A stretch of 9,091 bases of DNA from contig JAIBHM010000088.1 of the NCBI GenBank assembly GCA_020028535.1, forward strand, positions 1-9,091, given 5' to 3'. Source of the DNA: Armatimonadota bacterium. GTDB taxonomy: Bacteria > Sysuimicrobiota > Sysuimicrobiia > Sysuimicrobiales > Kaftiobacteriaceae. The translations under genes and the position numbers were made by a program. A model generated the notes under the pieces. That model worked only from the letters and a program-made list of their open reading frames with translations, was not told the origin of the DNA and searched no databases. This document shows, piece by piece, positions 1 to 6,340 of this stretch. Within the stretch, counting starts at the first letter, position 1. Every line of letters begins with the position of its first letter.

Positions 1-161
1 CGGGACAGCCGCACATCGACAAGGCATGGGCCTGCCTCCGCCGTCGGGGGTACGCCGGCGACTTCTCGAAGTGGGCGCAATCGACTTGGAAGACGGATAT
101 GCCTCGGCCCGCGGCACTCATGTTGATCGACCACGCCTGCGACGCCAGCGGAAGTCCGTAA
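1..161 (+). CDS. C-terminal end of an unrecognised protein (partial)
   Basis: The frame starting at base 3 is open from the window edge to a TAA at 159-161, giving about 52 residues that begin GQPHIDKAWACLRRRGYAG and end DHACDASGSP. Roughly four fifths of its third codon positions are G or C, as in the clear genes of this window, and the residue mix looks protein-like with several Trp and Cys. The alternative frame 2 is Arg-rich and less convincing. The start lies outside the window and I recognise no family, so no function is offered. It converges on the next gene, whose stop is only 13 nt away, with no terminator hairpin between them. It could be a chance open frame. Confidence 0.45.
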   Translation, partial: GQPHIDKAWACLRRRGYAGDFSKWAQSTWKTDMPRPAALMLIDHACDASGSP

Positions 162-174
162 TGCTCGCTGGAGA

Positions 175-471
175 TTAGGGCCCGTACCGGAGAGTCAATG
201 GTCCGTTCCAGTCCTTCACCGAGCACACCGCGGGAACGGACGGTAGTACCAACCAGAAGCCGCCGAGGCGGTCCTGCCCGAAGACCGCGGGTTCGTTCGT
301 GATGTTGCGGTAGGGGCAGTAGTGGGTGCGGAGCGCGGCCGGCGCCCGGTCGCGGACGCCCTCGATTCGCCAGGAATACGGGGAGAGAAATGACGCCCGC
401 ACCTCGGCCTTCCCGACCAGTTCCGGGACGATGAGGGCCGCCCCCACCAGCAGGGCCGACAGGATCCGCAT
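175..471 (-). CDS. Small putative secreted protein, 98 aa, unknown function
   Basis: This is a small protein with an N-terminal signal-like segment: MRI followed by a hydrophobic stretch over residues 4-19 (LSALLVGAALIVPELV). A signal peptidase I site might lie near residues 20-27; there is no lipobox cysteine. The remainder is aromatic- and Arg-containing, with two cysteines (C52 and C83) that could form one disulfide if the protein is exported. The ATG start is well supported by AAGGAGG 6 nt upstream. The gene stands alone between a convergent protein tail and a long gap, and nothing nearby indicates its job. I do not recognise a family. Being real and exported is an inference from the ribosome binding site and hydrophobic N-terminus. 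Confidence 0.6.
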   Translation of the reverse strand: MRILSALLVGAALIVPELVGKAEVRASFLSPYSWRIEGVRDRAPAALRTHYCPYRNITNEPAVFGQDRLGGFWLVLPSVPAVCSVKDWNGPLTLRYGP

Positions 472-477
472 CGACCG

Positions 478-484
478 CCTCCTT
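478..484 (-). promoter_or_regulatory. Strong Shine-Dalgarno (AAGGAGG) of the small secreted protein
   Basis: On the minus strand AAGGAGG ends 6 nt before the ATG at 471-469. It is a near-perfect anti-16S match at normal spacing and is the main reason to accept this short open frame as a gene. Confidence 0.65.
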
Positions 485-562
485 CTCTAGCCTACCAGAT
501 TCCCTCCCGGCCAGACACCTTGGAACTAACACTTGCCTGGAGACGGACGTTCTGGAACCGGT

Positions 563-575
563 GAATGATTCATTC
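563..575. promoter_or_regulatory. 13-bp perfect inverted repeat, possible repressor operator
   Basis: GAATGA-T-TCATTC is a perfect 6+1+6 inverted repeat and is A+T-rich against a very G+C-rich background. Its form resembles operators of TetR-family repressors, which often carry GAATGA/TCATTC half-sites. It lies 92 nt upstream of the start of the minus-strand small protein, so it could sit in that promoter region. No regulator gene is visible in the window. Operator function is inference from shape alone. Confidence 0.3.
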
Positions 576-843
576 GGCAGGATGGCCGGACGGCTGGCCG
601 AGGAAGGCCGGATCCATCCTGCCCGAGAGGTCACCCGCCGGGGGATGTGGCGCCGCGTCGGCCCGGAGTTCACTAAGCCCCGCTCAGGCCGCGCGCGGCC
701 CGGCGGGCTCTGGATCATAGAGAGCAACTGCACTGAGCCGGAACGGCTCGAGGAGTTCCCGGCCAGCCAGGAGCCCGATACCTTGCCCTGTATGAAGCGG
801 ACGGCGGCCCACTTGAGGCAGTCTCCAGCTTTTCCCGCGACCA

Positions 844-867
844 CCGGCCTCGCCTGAAGGCGGCCGG
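844..867 (-). terminator. Hairpin past the VOC gene, weak terminator candidate
   Basis: CCGGCC-TC-GCC, a TGAA loop and GGCGGCCGG form a stem of about 9 bp with a 2-nt bulge, 19 nt beyond the VOC stop codon in the direction of its transcription. No T-run follows on the minus strand, so an intrinsic terminator is not well supported. It may simply be a G+C-rich fold. Confidence 0.2.
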
Positions 868-885
868 GCGACTCAGCGACATTTC

Positions 886-1293
886 TCACACGCGTGCGGA
901 CTGTGTAAGGGGCGTCGCGAACCACCAACGATGACCTTCAGGATCGCGCACGCCATACTCGCGCTGCCCGTAGTCTGTGTCCTGGGGCTCACTTTCGATG
1001 TGTGCGCCGTAGGCGCGGACTCGCTCGTAGTGAGCGTCAACATCGTCAACGTGGACGACGAGCCCGGAACTGGCCGACCCCGTTGATTGTTGTGAAGCGA
1101 GGTCGTGCTCCACCGTGACACGGTGTATCCAAATCGTCAGATCGCCCGCGTAAACCTCGGCATGGACTGGTTGACCTTCTTTGCTATTGTAGACGCCTCC
1201 GGGTGTGAACCCGAAAGCCTTCACAAGGAAATCGTGTGCGGCTGGGATATCTTCGTAGACCAGTAGAGGGATGATCCGAGTGATTCTTGGCAT
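886..1293 (-). CDS. VOC superfamily (glyoxalase/bleomycin-resistance fold) protein, 135 aa
   Basis: This is a single-domain protein of the vicinal oxygen chelate fold, whose members are metal enzymes or ligand-binding proteins. The opening MPRITRIIPLLVYEDIPAAHDFLVKAFGF is the classic first beta-alpha unit. Residues 43-49 (VHAEVYA), a central VVHVDDVDAHYERVRAYGA (79-97) and the closing YGQREYGVRDPEGHRWWFATP (108-128) are typical of the PhnB/YdfB-like branch. H44 and acidic residues near E112/D117 are possible metal or ligand contacts, but I cannot assign them. The ATG at 1293 is chosen over an upstream in-frame GTG at 1320 because GGAGG sits 7 nt before it. It lies 72 nt downstream of the carbamoyltransferase and could be read from the same transcript. 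The substrate is unknown; members in catabolic clusters are sometimes ring-cleaving or isomerising, but nothing here proves that. Confidence 0.85.
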   Translation of the reverse strand: MPRITRIIPLLVYEDIPAAHDFLVKAFGFTPGGVYNSKEGQPVHAEVYAGDLTIWIHRVTVEHDLASQQSTGSASSGLVVHVDDVDAHYERVRAYGAHIESEPQDTDYGQREYGVRDPEGHRWWFATPLTQSARV

Positions 1294-1300
1294 CTTATTT

Positions 1301-1305
1301 CCTCC
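1301..1305 (-). promoter_or_regulatory. Shine-Dalgarno GGAGG fixing the VOC gene start
   Basis: GGAGG on the minus strand lies 7 nt before the ATG at 1293-1291. It falls inside the reading frame of the longer GTG start, so it argues for the shorter 135-residue protein. Confidence 0.7.
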
Positions 1306-1336
1306 GCTCTCGTTACCCACTCCTGATTAGATCGAG

Positions 1337-1357
1337 CAGGTAGCTCATCTACCCCTG
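1337..1357 (-). terminator. Small hairpin after the carbamoyltransferase gene, weak terminator or spacer structure
   Basis: On the minus strand GGTAG-ATGAG-CTACC forms a 5-bp stem that can be extended by outer CA/TG pairs across a GG bulge. It starts 8 nt after the TGA at 1368-1366. There is no T-run after it. It might attenuate read-through into the VOC gene, but the evidence is thin. Confidence 0.2.
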
Positions 1358-1365
1358 AAGCGAGT

Positions 1366-2421
1366 TCACCGGCGGCGCCGGGCGCGAACGCGCGGGCGCA
1401 GCGTTGCCTTCGTCCGCGGCCGCAAGCCATTCCCCGTGTATCCACCCATCGTCAACGCCATCAGCGCCTTGGCCGTGTGCAGCCGGTTTTCCGCCTCATG
1501 AAATACCACGGACTGCGGACCGTCGACGACCTCGTCGGTGACCTCGTTGCCACGGTCGGCCGGCAGGCAGTGCATGTAGATGGCGTTCTTCGCCGCCAGC
1601 TTCATCCGGCGTGTGTCGCAGATCCACGACCTGTACTTCGCGTTGAGCGCCAGGGCCTCGCGATCGTTCCCGAAGAGGTGCTCCGCGCCCCAGGACTTTG
1701 GGTAGACGACCTGCGCCCCGCGGAAGCCTTCGTCCATGTCGTCGATCTCCGTGAGGCGGCCGCCCCCTTCTGCCGCGAGCCGGCGCGCTCGCTCCATCAC
1801 ACGCGGCATCAACCGGTACTCAGGCGGTCGCGCGATGACCACGTCCGCTCCGAAGCGCGGCAGCAGCAGCGCCAGCCCCTGGGGAACACTCATCGGCTTT
1901 GCGTAGGAGGGCGCGTACGCCCATGAGACGCAGATGCGCATTCCCTTGAGGTTGCGGGATCCGAAGACCTCCTCGATGGTCATCAGGTCCGCCATCTGCT
2001 GCGTGGGATGGTCTTCGTCGCACTGCAGGTTGATGACCGGCACCTCCGCGTGCTTCGCCACCGCGCGCATGTAGGGGTTGCCTTCGCCCGGCACCTTGTC
2101 GTGCCGGATGGCAATCCCGTGCCCGTACGTGGAGAGGATGATCCCCATGTCGTGCGGCGTCTCGCCGTGCGCGATTTGCGACGTATTCGCGTCGATGAAA
2201 TGCGCATGACCGCCCAGCTGTGTCATCCCCGCCTCGAACGCGTTCCGCGTCCGTGTGGACAGATCGAAAAAGATCATGAACAACGTCTTATCCGGAAGGA
2301 GCCGGTGCGGACGCCCGGCCTTGAATGTGGCTTTGAGCTCCCGGGCCACGTCGAGAGCGCGCCCGAGTTCCTCCTTCGTCCAATCCCCGGTCGAGATGAA
2401 GTCCTTGCCCGTCAATGCCAT
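1366..2421 (-). CDS. ygeW: Knotted carbamoyltransferase, YgeW type, 351 aa
   Basis: This is a carbamoyltransferase of the aspartate/ornithine family, closest in my reading to the knotted YgeW group. Visible motifs are the carbamoyl-phosphate loop S55-T-R-T-R59, DEDHPTQ (135-141) and HCLP (284-287). YgeW-like stretches include GMTQLGGHA (65-73), VSWAYAPSYAKPMSVP (165-180) and YPKSWG (240-245). Such enzymes may run backwards, splitting a ureido compound with phosphate to give carbamoyl phosphate; the physiological substrate is not settled. The ATG at 2421 overlaps the upstream aminohydrolase stop by 1 nt (TGATG) and has GGAGG 7 nt before it. Longer in-frame extensions run into that gene and lose all family similarity. 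The last 18 residues contain nine Arg and one Lys, an odd basic tail after the usual end of the fold. No carbamate kinase is in the window. Annotation as plain ornithine carbamoyltransferase would be less accurate. Confidence 0.87.
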   Translation of the reverse strand: MALTGKDFISTGDWTKEELGRALDVARELKATFKAGRPHRLLPDKTLFMIFFDLSTRTRNAFEAGMTQLGGHAHFIDANTSQIAHGETPHDMGIILSTYGHGIAIRHDKVPGEGNPYMRAVAKHAEVPVINLQCDEDHPTQQMADLMTIEEVFGSRNLKGMRICVSWAYAPSYAKPMSVPQGLALLLPRFGADVVIARPPEYRLMPRVMERARRLAAEGGGRLTEIDDMDEGFRGAQVVYPKSWGAEHLFGNDREALALNAKYRSWICDTRRMKLAAKNAIYMHCLPADRGNEVTDEVVDGPQSVVFHEAENRLHTAKALMALTMGGYTGNGLRPRTKATLRPRVRARRRR

Positions 2422-3707
2422 CAGAAGGCCTCCATCCGCTTCCACAGGACCGGCGCAGCCTCTCGGCAGCGCGCTGCCAGTTCCTCCTCGTCCACCAGTT
2501 GATGCCGCCGGTTCCGCACGATCCACGTGCCGGCGACCATCACGTCGCGCACGTTGGCCGACGTCAGGCCAAACAGGACATGACCGGCGAGATTCCCCGC
2601 ATTCAGCGGGGTCGGTGTCTCGTACTCGAGGATCATGAGATCGGCGGGCGCGCCGTGCGCCAGCGTCCCCAGGTCTGGCTCCCCGAACATTGCGCCGACA
2701 ATTTTGGTCCCGGCAGTCAGCCGCTCCACCGCGAACGCCGGCCCCGTCTGCCATGAGGCCTCCCGCGCTTTGAGGTAGCAGGCGCGCGTCTCGGCGAACA
2801 TGTCGCCGTCGATGCCGTCGGTCCCGAGCACCACCTGTGAGCCCATCCGGAGCACCGGCGCGTAGCCGACGCCATTATTCATGTTCGAGCGCGGGTTGTG
2901 CGCAAGCCAGGCCTTCGAGTCGCGCACGACCTGCTGCTCCCACTCATCCAGATGGACGCCGTGCGCGACCAGGTCGCCCTCAGCCAGCGCCCCGGCGTCG
3001 GAGAGGCGGTGCGCGGTACGCATCCCATAGCGTTCGAGCGAATCGCGCTCGTCACAGCGGTCCTCGGCCAAGTGAATGTGCAGCGGCATCCGGCGCGACC
3101 GCGCTTCACCCACGAGCGTCTCCATCGTCTCGGGACCGATGGTAAAGGACGCGTGGGCGCCCATCATCCCACGGATCAGCTCCCAGCGGTTGCCGCGCAC
3201 GAAGCGGACGTTTTCGGCGATGCCCTGCCGGCCGCGGGAGGTCCCATGGCGGTCGGTGACCTCATAGCACGCGACGCCGCGCAATCCGGCGTCGACGATA
3301 CCGGCGGCCACGTGATCGAGCGACCCGTCAATGGACTCCGGCGAGGCATGGTGGTCGATGAGAGATGTGGTCCCGGCCCTGGCCGCCTCGACCGCGCCGA
3401 GCAGAGCCGAGAGGCGAATCGTCTCCGGCTGCAGGGCCCGGTCGAGTCTCCACCAAATCCGTTCGAGGATTTCGGGGAAGCTTCGGGGCGGATCATCCGG
3501 CCCCGGCATGCCGCGCGCCAGTACCGAGTAGAGGTGGTGATGCGCGCAGACGTTGCCGGGCATCACCAGGCACCCCGACACGTCAATGTTTTCGGCGGCC
3601 TCTGGGCCGCCGAAGCTTATCCGGCCCGAGACAACAGCCAGCGGGCCCTCACTAACGCGACCCCGCGCCGGGTCGACCAGCAAGCCGCCTTCAAGCACCC
3701 AGTTCAC
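2421..3707 (-). CDS. ssnA: SsnA-type aminohydrolase (amidohydrolase superfamily), 428 aa
   Basis: This is a metal-dependent aminohydrolase of the amidohydrolase superfamily, related to cytosine, guanine and chlorotriazine deaminases. Blocks matching E. coli SsnA as I remember it include WWRLDRAL (85-92), SLIDHHASP (115-123), NPRSNMNNGVGY (271-282) and LGTDGIDGDMF (294-304). Expected metal and catalytic residues are present: H56 and H58 in a HHH run, H212 and E215 in HIHLAE, H249 in AHG and D297 in GTDG. The length is close to SsnA (about 440 aa). The GTG start overlaps the hydroxylase stop by 4 nt (GTGA) and has no ribosome binding site, so translation probably depends on coupling. SsnA homologues sit with YgeW and xanthine dehydrogenase-type genes in purine/urate gene clusters, so deamination or hydrolysis of a purine-derived compound is inferred. 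The exact substrate cannot be read from sequence. Confidence 0.9.
   Translation of the reverse strand: MNWVLEGGLLVDPARGRVSEGPLAVVSGRISFGGPEAAENIDVSGCLVMPGNVCAHHHLYSVLARGMPGPDDPPRSFPEILERIWWRLDRALQPETIRLSALLGAVEAARAGTTSLIDHHASPESIDGSLDHVAAGIVDAGLRGVACYEVTDRHGTSRGRQGIAENVRFVRGNRWELIRGMMGAHASFTIGPETMETLVGEARSRRMPLHIHLAEDRCDERDSLERYGMRTAHRLSDAGALAEGDLVAHGVHLDEWEQQVVRDSKAWLAHNPRSNMNNGVGYAPVLRMGSQVVLGTDGIDGDMFAETRACYLKAREASWQTGPAFAVERLTAGTKIVGAMFGEPDLGTLAHGAPADLMILEYETPTPLNAGNLAGHVLFGLTSANVRDVMVAGTWIVRNRRHQLVDEEELAARCREAAPVLWKRMEAF
2429..2433 (-). promoter_or_regulatory. Shine-Dalgarno GGAGG of the carbamoyltransferase gene
   Basis: GGAGG lies on the minus strand within the last codons of the aminohydrolase gene, 7 nt before the ATG at 2421-2419. 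It supports this start within a much longer open frame. It is the only gene junction of the four-gene operon with a clear ribosome binding site. Confidence 0.65.
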
Positions 3708-6340
3708 GGTTGGGGGTTGCTTCGAGGCGTGGCGCGCTTCGGACCCACTGCTTTGGGGTTCGCCGCGCGCGCGGCGGCCGAGTCCTTCATCGGGAGCCTG
3801 TTGCGCCAGCGGCCGTCAAACGCCCTCACGGCGCCTGCGACAGCGGAAGCGGTCGGGACGAGCCCGATCTCCCCGACACCTTTCGCGCCGTACGGCCCTT
3901 CCGGCTGCGCCTCTTCGATGAAGATGCACTCCACCGGCGGCATGCCGGTCGCAGGGATGATCCCTTGTGACTTAAGCGTGGGGGTTTTGATATAACCTCC
4001 TTCGACCACAAACTCTTCCGAGAGTGCATGGCCGAGGCCCATGTGCACGGACCCTTCGATCTGCCCTTCGAGGAGGGTGCGGTTCATGACCTTGCCCACG
4101 TCGTGCGCGGCGATGAACTTCGCGATCTTTCCATCGTCGTCCAGCACAGCAACCTGTACGCCCCACCCGTAACAGATGTGTGACCGCTGCAGGTGCGGAT
4201 CGCCCATCGGTTGCGTGAGTGTGAAGGTCACCTCGCCGGTGAACTCCTCGCCGGCGAGATCCTGAAGGCTGCGGCCGTCCAGCCGCGCTTTCAACTGTTC
4301 GCACGCCCGCTTCGCGGCAAGCCCGCCCAGGAACGTGCCGCGCGACGCGGTGGTCTGGCCCGTGCCAAACTCGCGGTTGGTGTCCACCTGGACGCGCACT
4401 CTGTGCAGGTCGATGCCATACCGACCCAGTTCTTCGCACACCACCTGCGCCAGCACGGTGTGCACGCCCTGTCCCATCTCTGTCCAGGAATGGCGCAGCA
4501 GGATGGTGCCGTCGTCCTGCACCTGCACCGAGGCAAAACCGTATTCAGGCAGCCCGTTGCCGACGCCCACGTTCTTCACCGCGCAGGCGATGCCGGCGTA
4601 CTTTGCGCTCTTGTAGGCGTCTTTCACGGCCAGCAGGCACTTCTTCAATCCCACGCCTGGTCCGAGGATCTGTCCGGTCGCAAACGTTCCGCCCACGTCG
4701 AGGGCATTGATCCAGCGGATATCCCACCCGTCGATGCCGGCTTTCTCGGCCAGGCGGTCCAGGGTACCTTCCATCGCAAAGTTGGCCTGGTTGCTGCCGA
4801 AGCCTCGCATCGCGCCGGCCGGCGGATTGTTCGTGTACACGCAGTACGACTCTACATCCACGTTGGCGACGTCGTAGGCGCTGCAGGAATGGCCGCACGC
4901 CCGCTGCAGGACCTTGTCTCCCACGCTGGCGTACGCGCCGGTGTCGCCGATGATGCGCGCCCGGACTGCCGTGATGCGGCCGCGCTCGTCGCACCCGACA
5001 GTGTAGGTCATCTTCAGGGGGTGGCGCTTGACGTGCATGCGGATCGACTCGTCGCGGGACAGGGTGAGCTTCACCGGCTTGCCGCACGCGCGCGCGAGGA
5101 TGGCCGCCTGGCCGTTGATGCCGAGGTCTTCCTTGGCGCCGAACGCGCCGCCGTTGCTGATGAGCGTGACGCGCACGCGAGACTCTGGCTCGCCGAGCAA
5201 TCTGGCGATCTGCCGGCGGTCATCCCAGATGCCCTGCCCGCCCGAGAAGACCCGCATACCTTCGGGCGTGTCGTAGGCGATGGCCGATTCCGGCTCCAGG
5301 AACGCATGCTCGATGAACTGCGTCTGGAATGTCTCCGTGACGACGTAGGCCGAGCGGGCCAGAGCGTCATCGACGCGGCCGCGCTTGATCTCCCACTTCT
5401 TGAGCAGATTGCCTTTCTCATGTACTCGCGGCGCGTCGGGACGAAGTGCGACTTCGGGATCGGTGACAGGATCGAGAACCTCATAGTCAACTTCAATCGC
5501 AGCAGCGGCCTGGCGGGCGACGCGTCGCGAGGTCGCTAGCACGGCTGCCAACACGTCCCCGACGTAGCGCGTGGTCTCCCCCTCGGCAATGAACACGGGC
5601 CAGTCGTTGTAGATGCAGCCAACATGTCGCTCGCCGGCGACGTCGCCGGCGAGCACCACCTTGACCACACCCGGCATAGCGGCTGCCTTCGAAACATCGA
5701 TCGTCTTCACGATTGCTCGGGGATGGTCGGAAAAACGCAGCGCGCCGTGCACCATTCCCGGCACGGTCATGTCGTTGATAAACGGTTTCGCACCAAGGGC
5801 CAGGTCGAGGGCTTCGTAGCGCGGCGCGCGAGACCCCAGGCGGCCATCCCACTCCAGTTGCGGCCGCTCGTCACCCGAGAGGATCCGCCCGGCCACCTCG
5901 ATCGCGTCGATGATCTTGACGTAGCCGGTACAGCGGCACAGGTGGGCCGACAGCATCCTGGCGATCTGGTCGCGCGACGGACGAGGATCCTTCGAGAGCA
6001 GCGACGCGGCCTTGACCACGATGCCGGGGGAGCAGAACCCGCACTGCGAGGCGCCCGTCGCCGCGAAACCCAGCGCGAAAGCCTCGCGCTGCCGCTCATC
6101 CAGCCCTTCCAACGTGACGATGGACTTGGCCGCGAACATCGTCGCCGGCTGGGAGCAGGCGACACGCGCGTGCCCGTCCACGAGAACCGTGCAGCAGCCG
6201 CAGTAGCCTTCGGGCTGGCAACCGTCTTTCGGGGAAACGAGGCCCAGCTGCTCGCGGAGCACATCCAGCAGCGTGTCATCGCGATGCGCTTCGACGCTGA
6301 CCGGAGTGCCGTTCAGGGTGAACTGGATGCGCTCGCTCAC
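3704..6340 (-). CDS. Fused [2Fe-2S]/molybdopterin hydroxylase, xanthine dehydrogenase type, 878 aa
   Basis: This is a molybdenum hydroxylase that inserts water-derived oxygen into a heterocycle and passes electrons through two [2Fe-2S] clusters. Residues 1-155 carry cluster I (C41, C47, C50, C62) and cluster II (C100, C103, C135, C137). Residues from about 170 onward form the molybdopterin domain: Q369, GGAFGAKE (397-404), R480, MRGFGSNQ (511-518), EMGQGV (621-626) and KGVGE ending in the catalytic base E824. E404 and R480 match bovine xanthine oxidase Glu802 and Arg880 by spacing, pointing to a purine-like substrate. The FAD domain of full-length xanthine dehydrogenase is absent, and no separate FAD subunit is in the window. 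It resembles the family that includes selenium-dependent xanthine dehydrogenases; E. coli XdhD looks more distant. The GTG start overlaps the LLM stop by 4 nt. The C-terminal 20 residues are a basic, Pro-rich tail. Confidence 0.9.
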   Translation of the reverse strand: MSERIQFTLNGTPVSVEAHRDDTLLDVLREQLGLVSPKDGCQPEGYCGCCTVLVDGHARVACSQPATMFAAKSIVTLEGLDERQREAFALGFAATGASQCGFCSPGIVVKAASLLSKDPRPSRDQIARMLSAHLCRCTGYVKIIDAIEVAGRILSGDERPQLEWDGRLGSRAPRYEALDLALGAKPFINDMTVPGMVHGALRFSDHPRAIVKTIDVSKAAAMPGVVKVVLAGDVAGERHVGCIYNDWPVFIAEGETTRYVGDVLAAVLATSRRVARQAAAAIEVDYEVLDPVTDPEVALRPDAPRVHEKGNLLKKWEIKRGRVDDALARSAYVVTETFQTQFIEHAFLEPESAIAYDTPEGMRVFSGGQGIWDDRRQIARLLGEPESRVRVTLISNGGAFGAKEDLGINGQAAILARACGKPVKLTLSRDESIRMHVKRHPLKMTYTVGCDERGRITAVRARIIGDTGAYASVGDKVLQRACGHSCSAYDVANVDVESYCVYTNNPPAGAMRGFGSNQANFAMEGTLDRLAEKAGIDGWDIRWINALDVGGTFATGQILGPGVGLKKCLLAVKDAYKSAKYAGIACAVKNVGVGNGLPEYGFASVQVQDDGTILLRHSWTEMGQGVHTVLAQVVCEELGRYGIDLHRVRVQVDTNREFGTGQTTASRGTFLGGLAAKRACEQLKARLDGRSLQDLAGEEFTGEVTFTLTQPMGDPHLQRSHICYGWGVQVAVLDDDGKIAKFIAAHDVGKVMNRTLLEGQIEGSVHMGLGHALSEEFVVEGGYIKTPTLKSQGIIPATGMPPVECIFIEEAQPEGPYGAKGVGEIGLVPTASAVAGAVRAFDGRWRNRLPMKDSAAARAANPKAVGPKRATPRSNPQP
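5629..5654. repeat. Perfect 26-bp palindrome inside the hydroxylase gene
   Basis: Thirteen bases (GCTCGCCGGCGAC) are followed directly by their exact reverse complement. The core is the 10-bp palindrome TCGCCGGCGA, present twice (5631-5640 and 5643-5652) around a CG. It occurs a third time in the same gene at 4248-4257. It encodes about residues 230-238 (LAGDVAGER). It could fold as a strong mRNA hairpin or bind a dimeric protein, or be a chance product of G+C-rich codons for Ala and Gly. Confidence 0.9.

Larger units (their letters stand above)
472..885. other. Long stretch with no convincing gene
   Basis: About 410 nt separate the start of the small secreted protein from the stop of the VOC gene. 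I see no RNA gene, insertion sequence end or clear sigma-70 promoter. A plus-strand open frame from a GTG at 561 to a TGA at 857 (98 codons) has fairly high G/C third positions. It has no ribosome binding site, recognisable domain or partner, and is Arg/Pro-rich, so it may be a gene remnant or chance. A 13-bp inverted repeat at 563-575 and a hairpin at 844-867 are the only structured elements found. Confidence 0.5.

Noticed and set aside
561..857. 98-codon plus-strand open frame in the gap
   Set aside because: Third-position G+C is fairly high, but it starts at a GTG without a ribosome binding site, is Arg/Pro-rich, matches nothing known and overlaps the operator-like repeat. It may be a remnant, but is not supported as a gene.
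873..1121. 82-codon minus-strand open frame overlapping the VOC gene
   Set aside because: It lies in another frame of the same strand inside a well-matched VOC domain, with Ser/Thr-rich sequence typical of a frame shadow.
2422..2754. N-terminal extension of the carbamoyltransferase to 462 residues
   Set aside because: The extra 111 residues overlap SsnA out of frame, are Arg/Gly-rich and unlike the family. A GGAGG and a TGATG junction fix the start at 2421.
2898..3995. 365-codon plus-strand open frame spanning the SsnA/hydroxylase junction
   Set aside because: It is antisense to two well-identified genes, with no recognisable domain.
4193..5539. 448-codon plus-strand open frame across the hydroxylase gene
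   Set aside because: It is antisense to strongly matched molybdenum-domain motifs and shows no family features. Long antisense frames are expected opposite genes with G/C-rich third positions.
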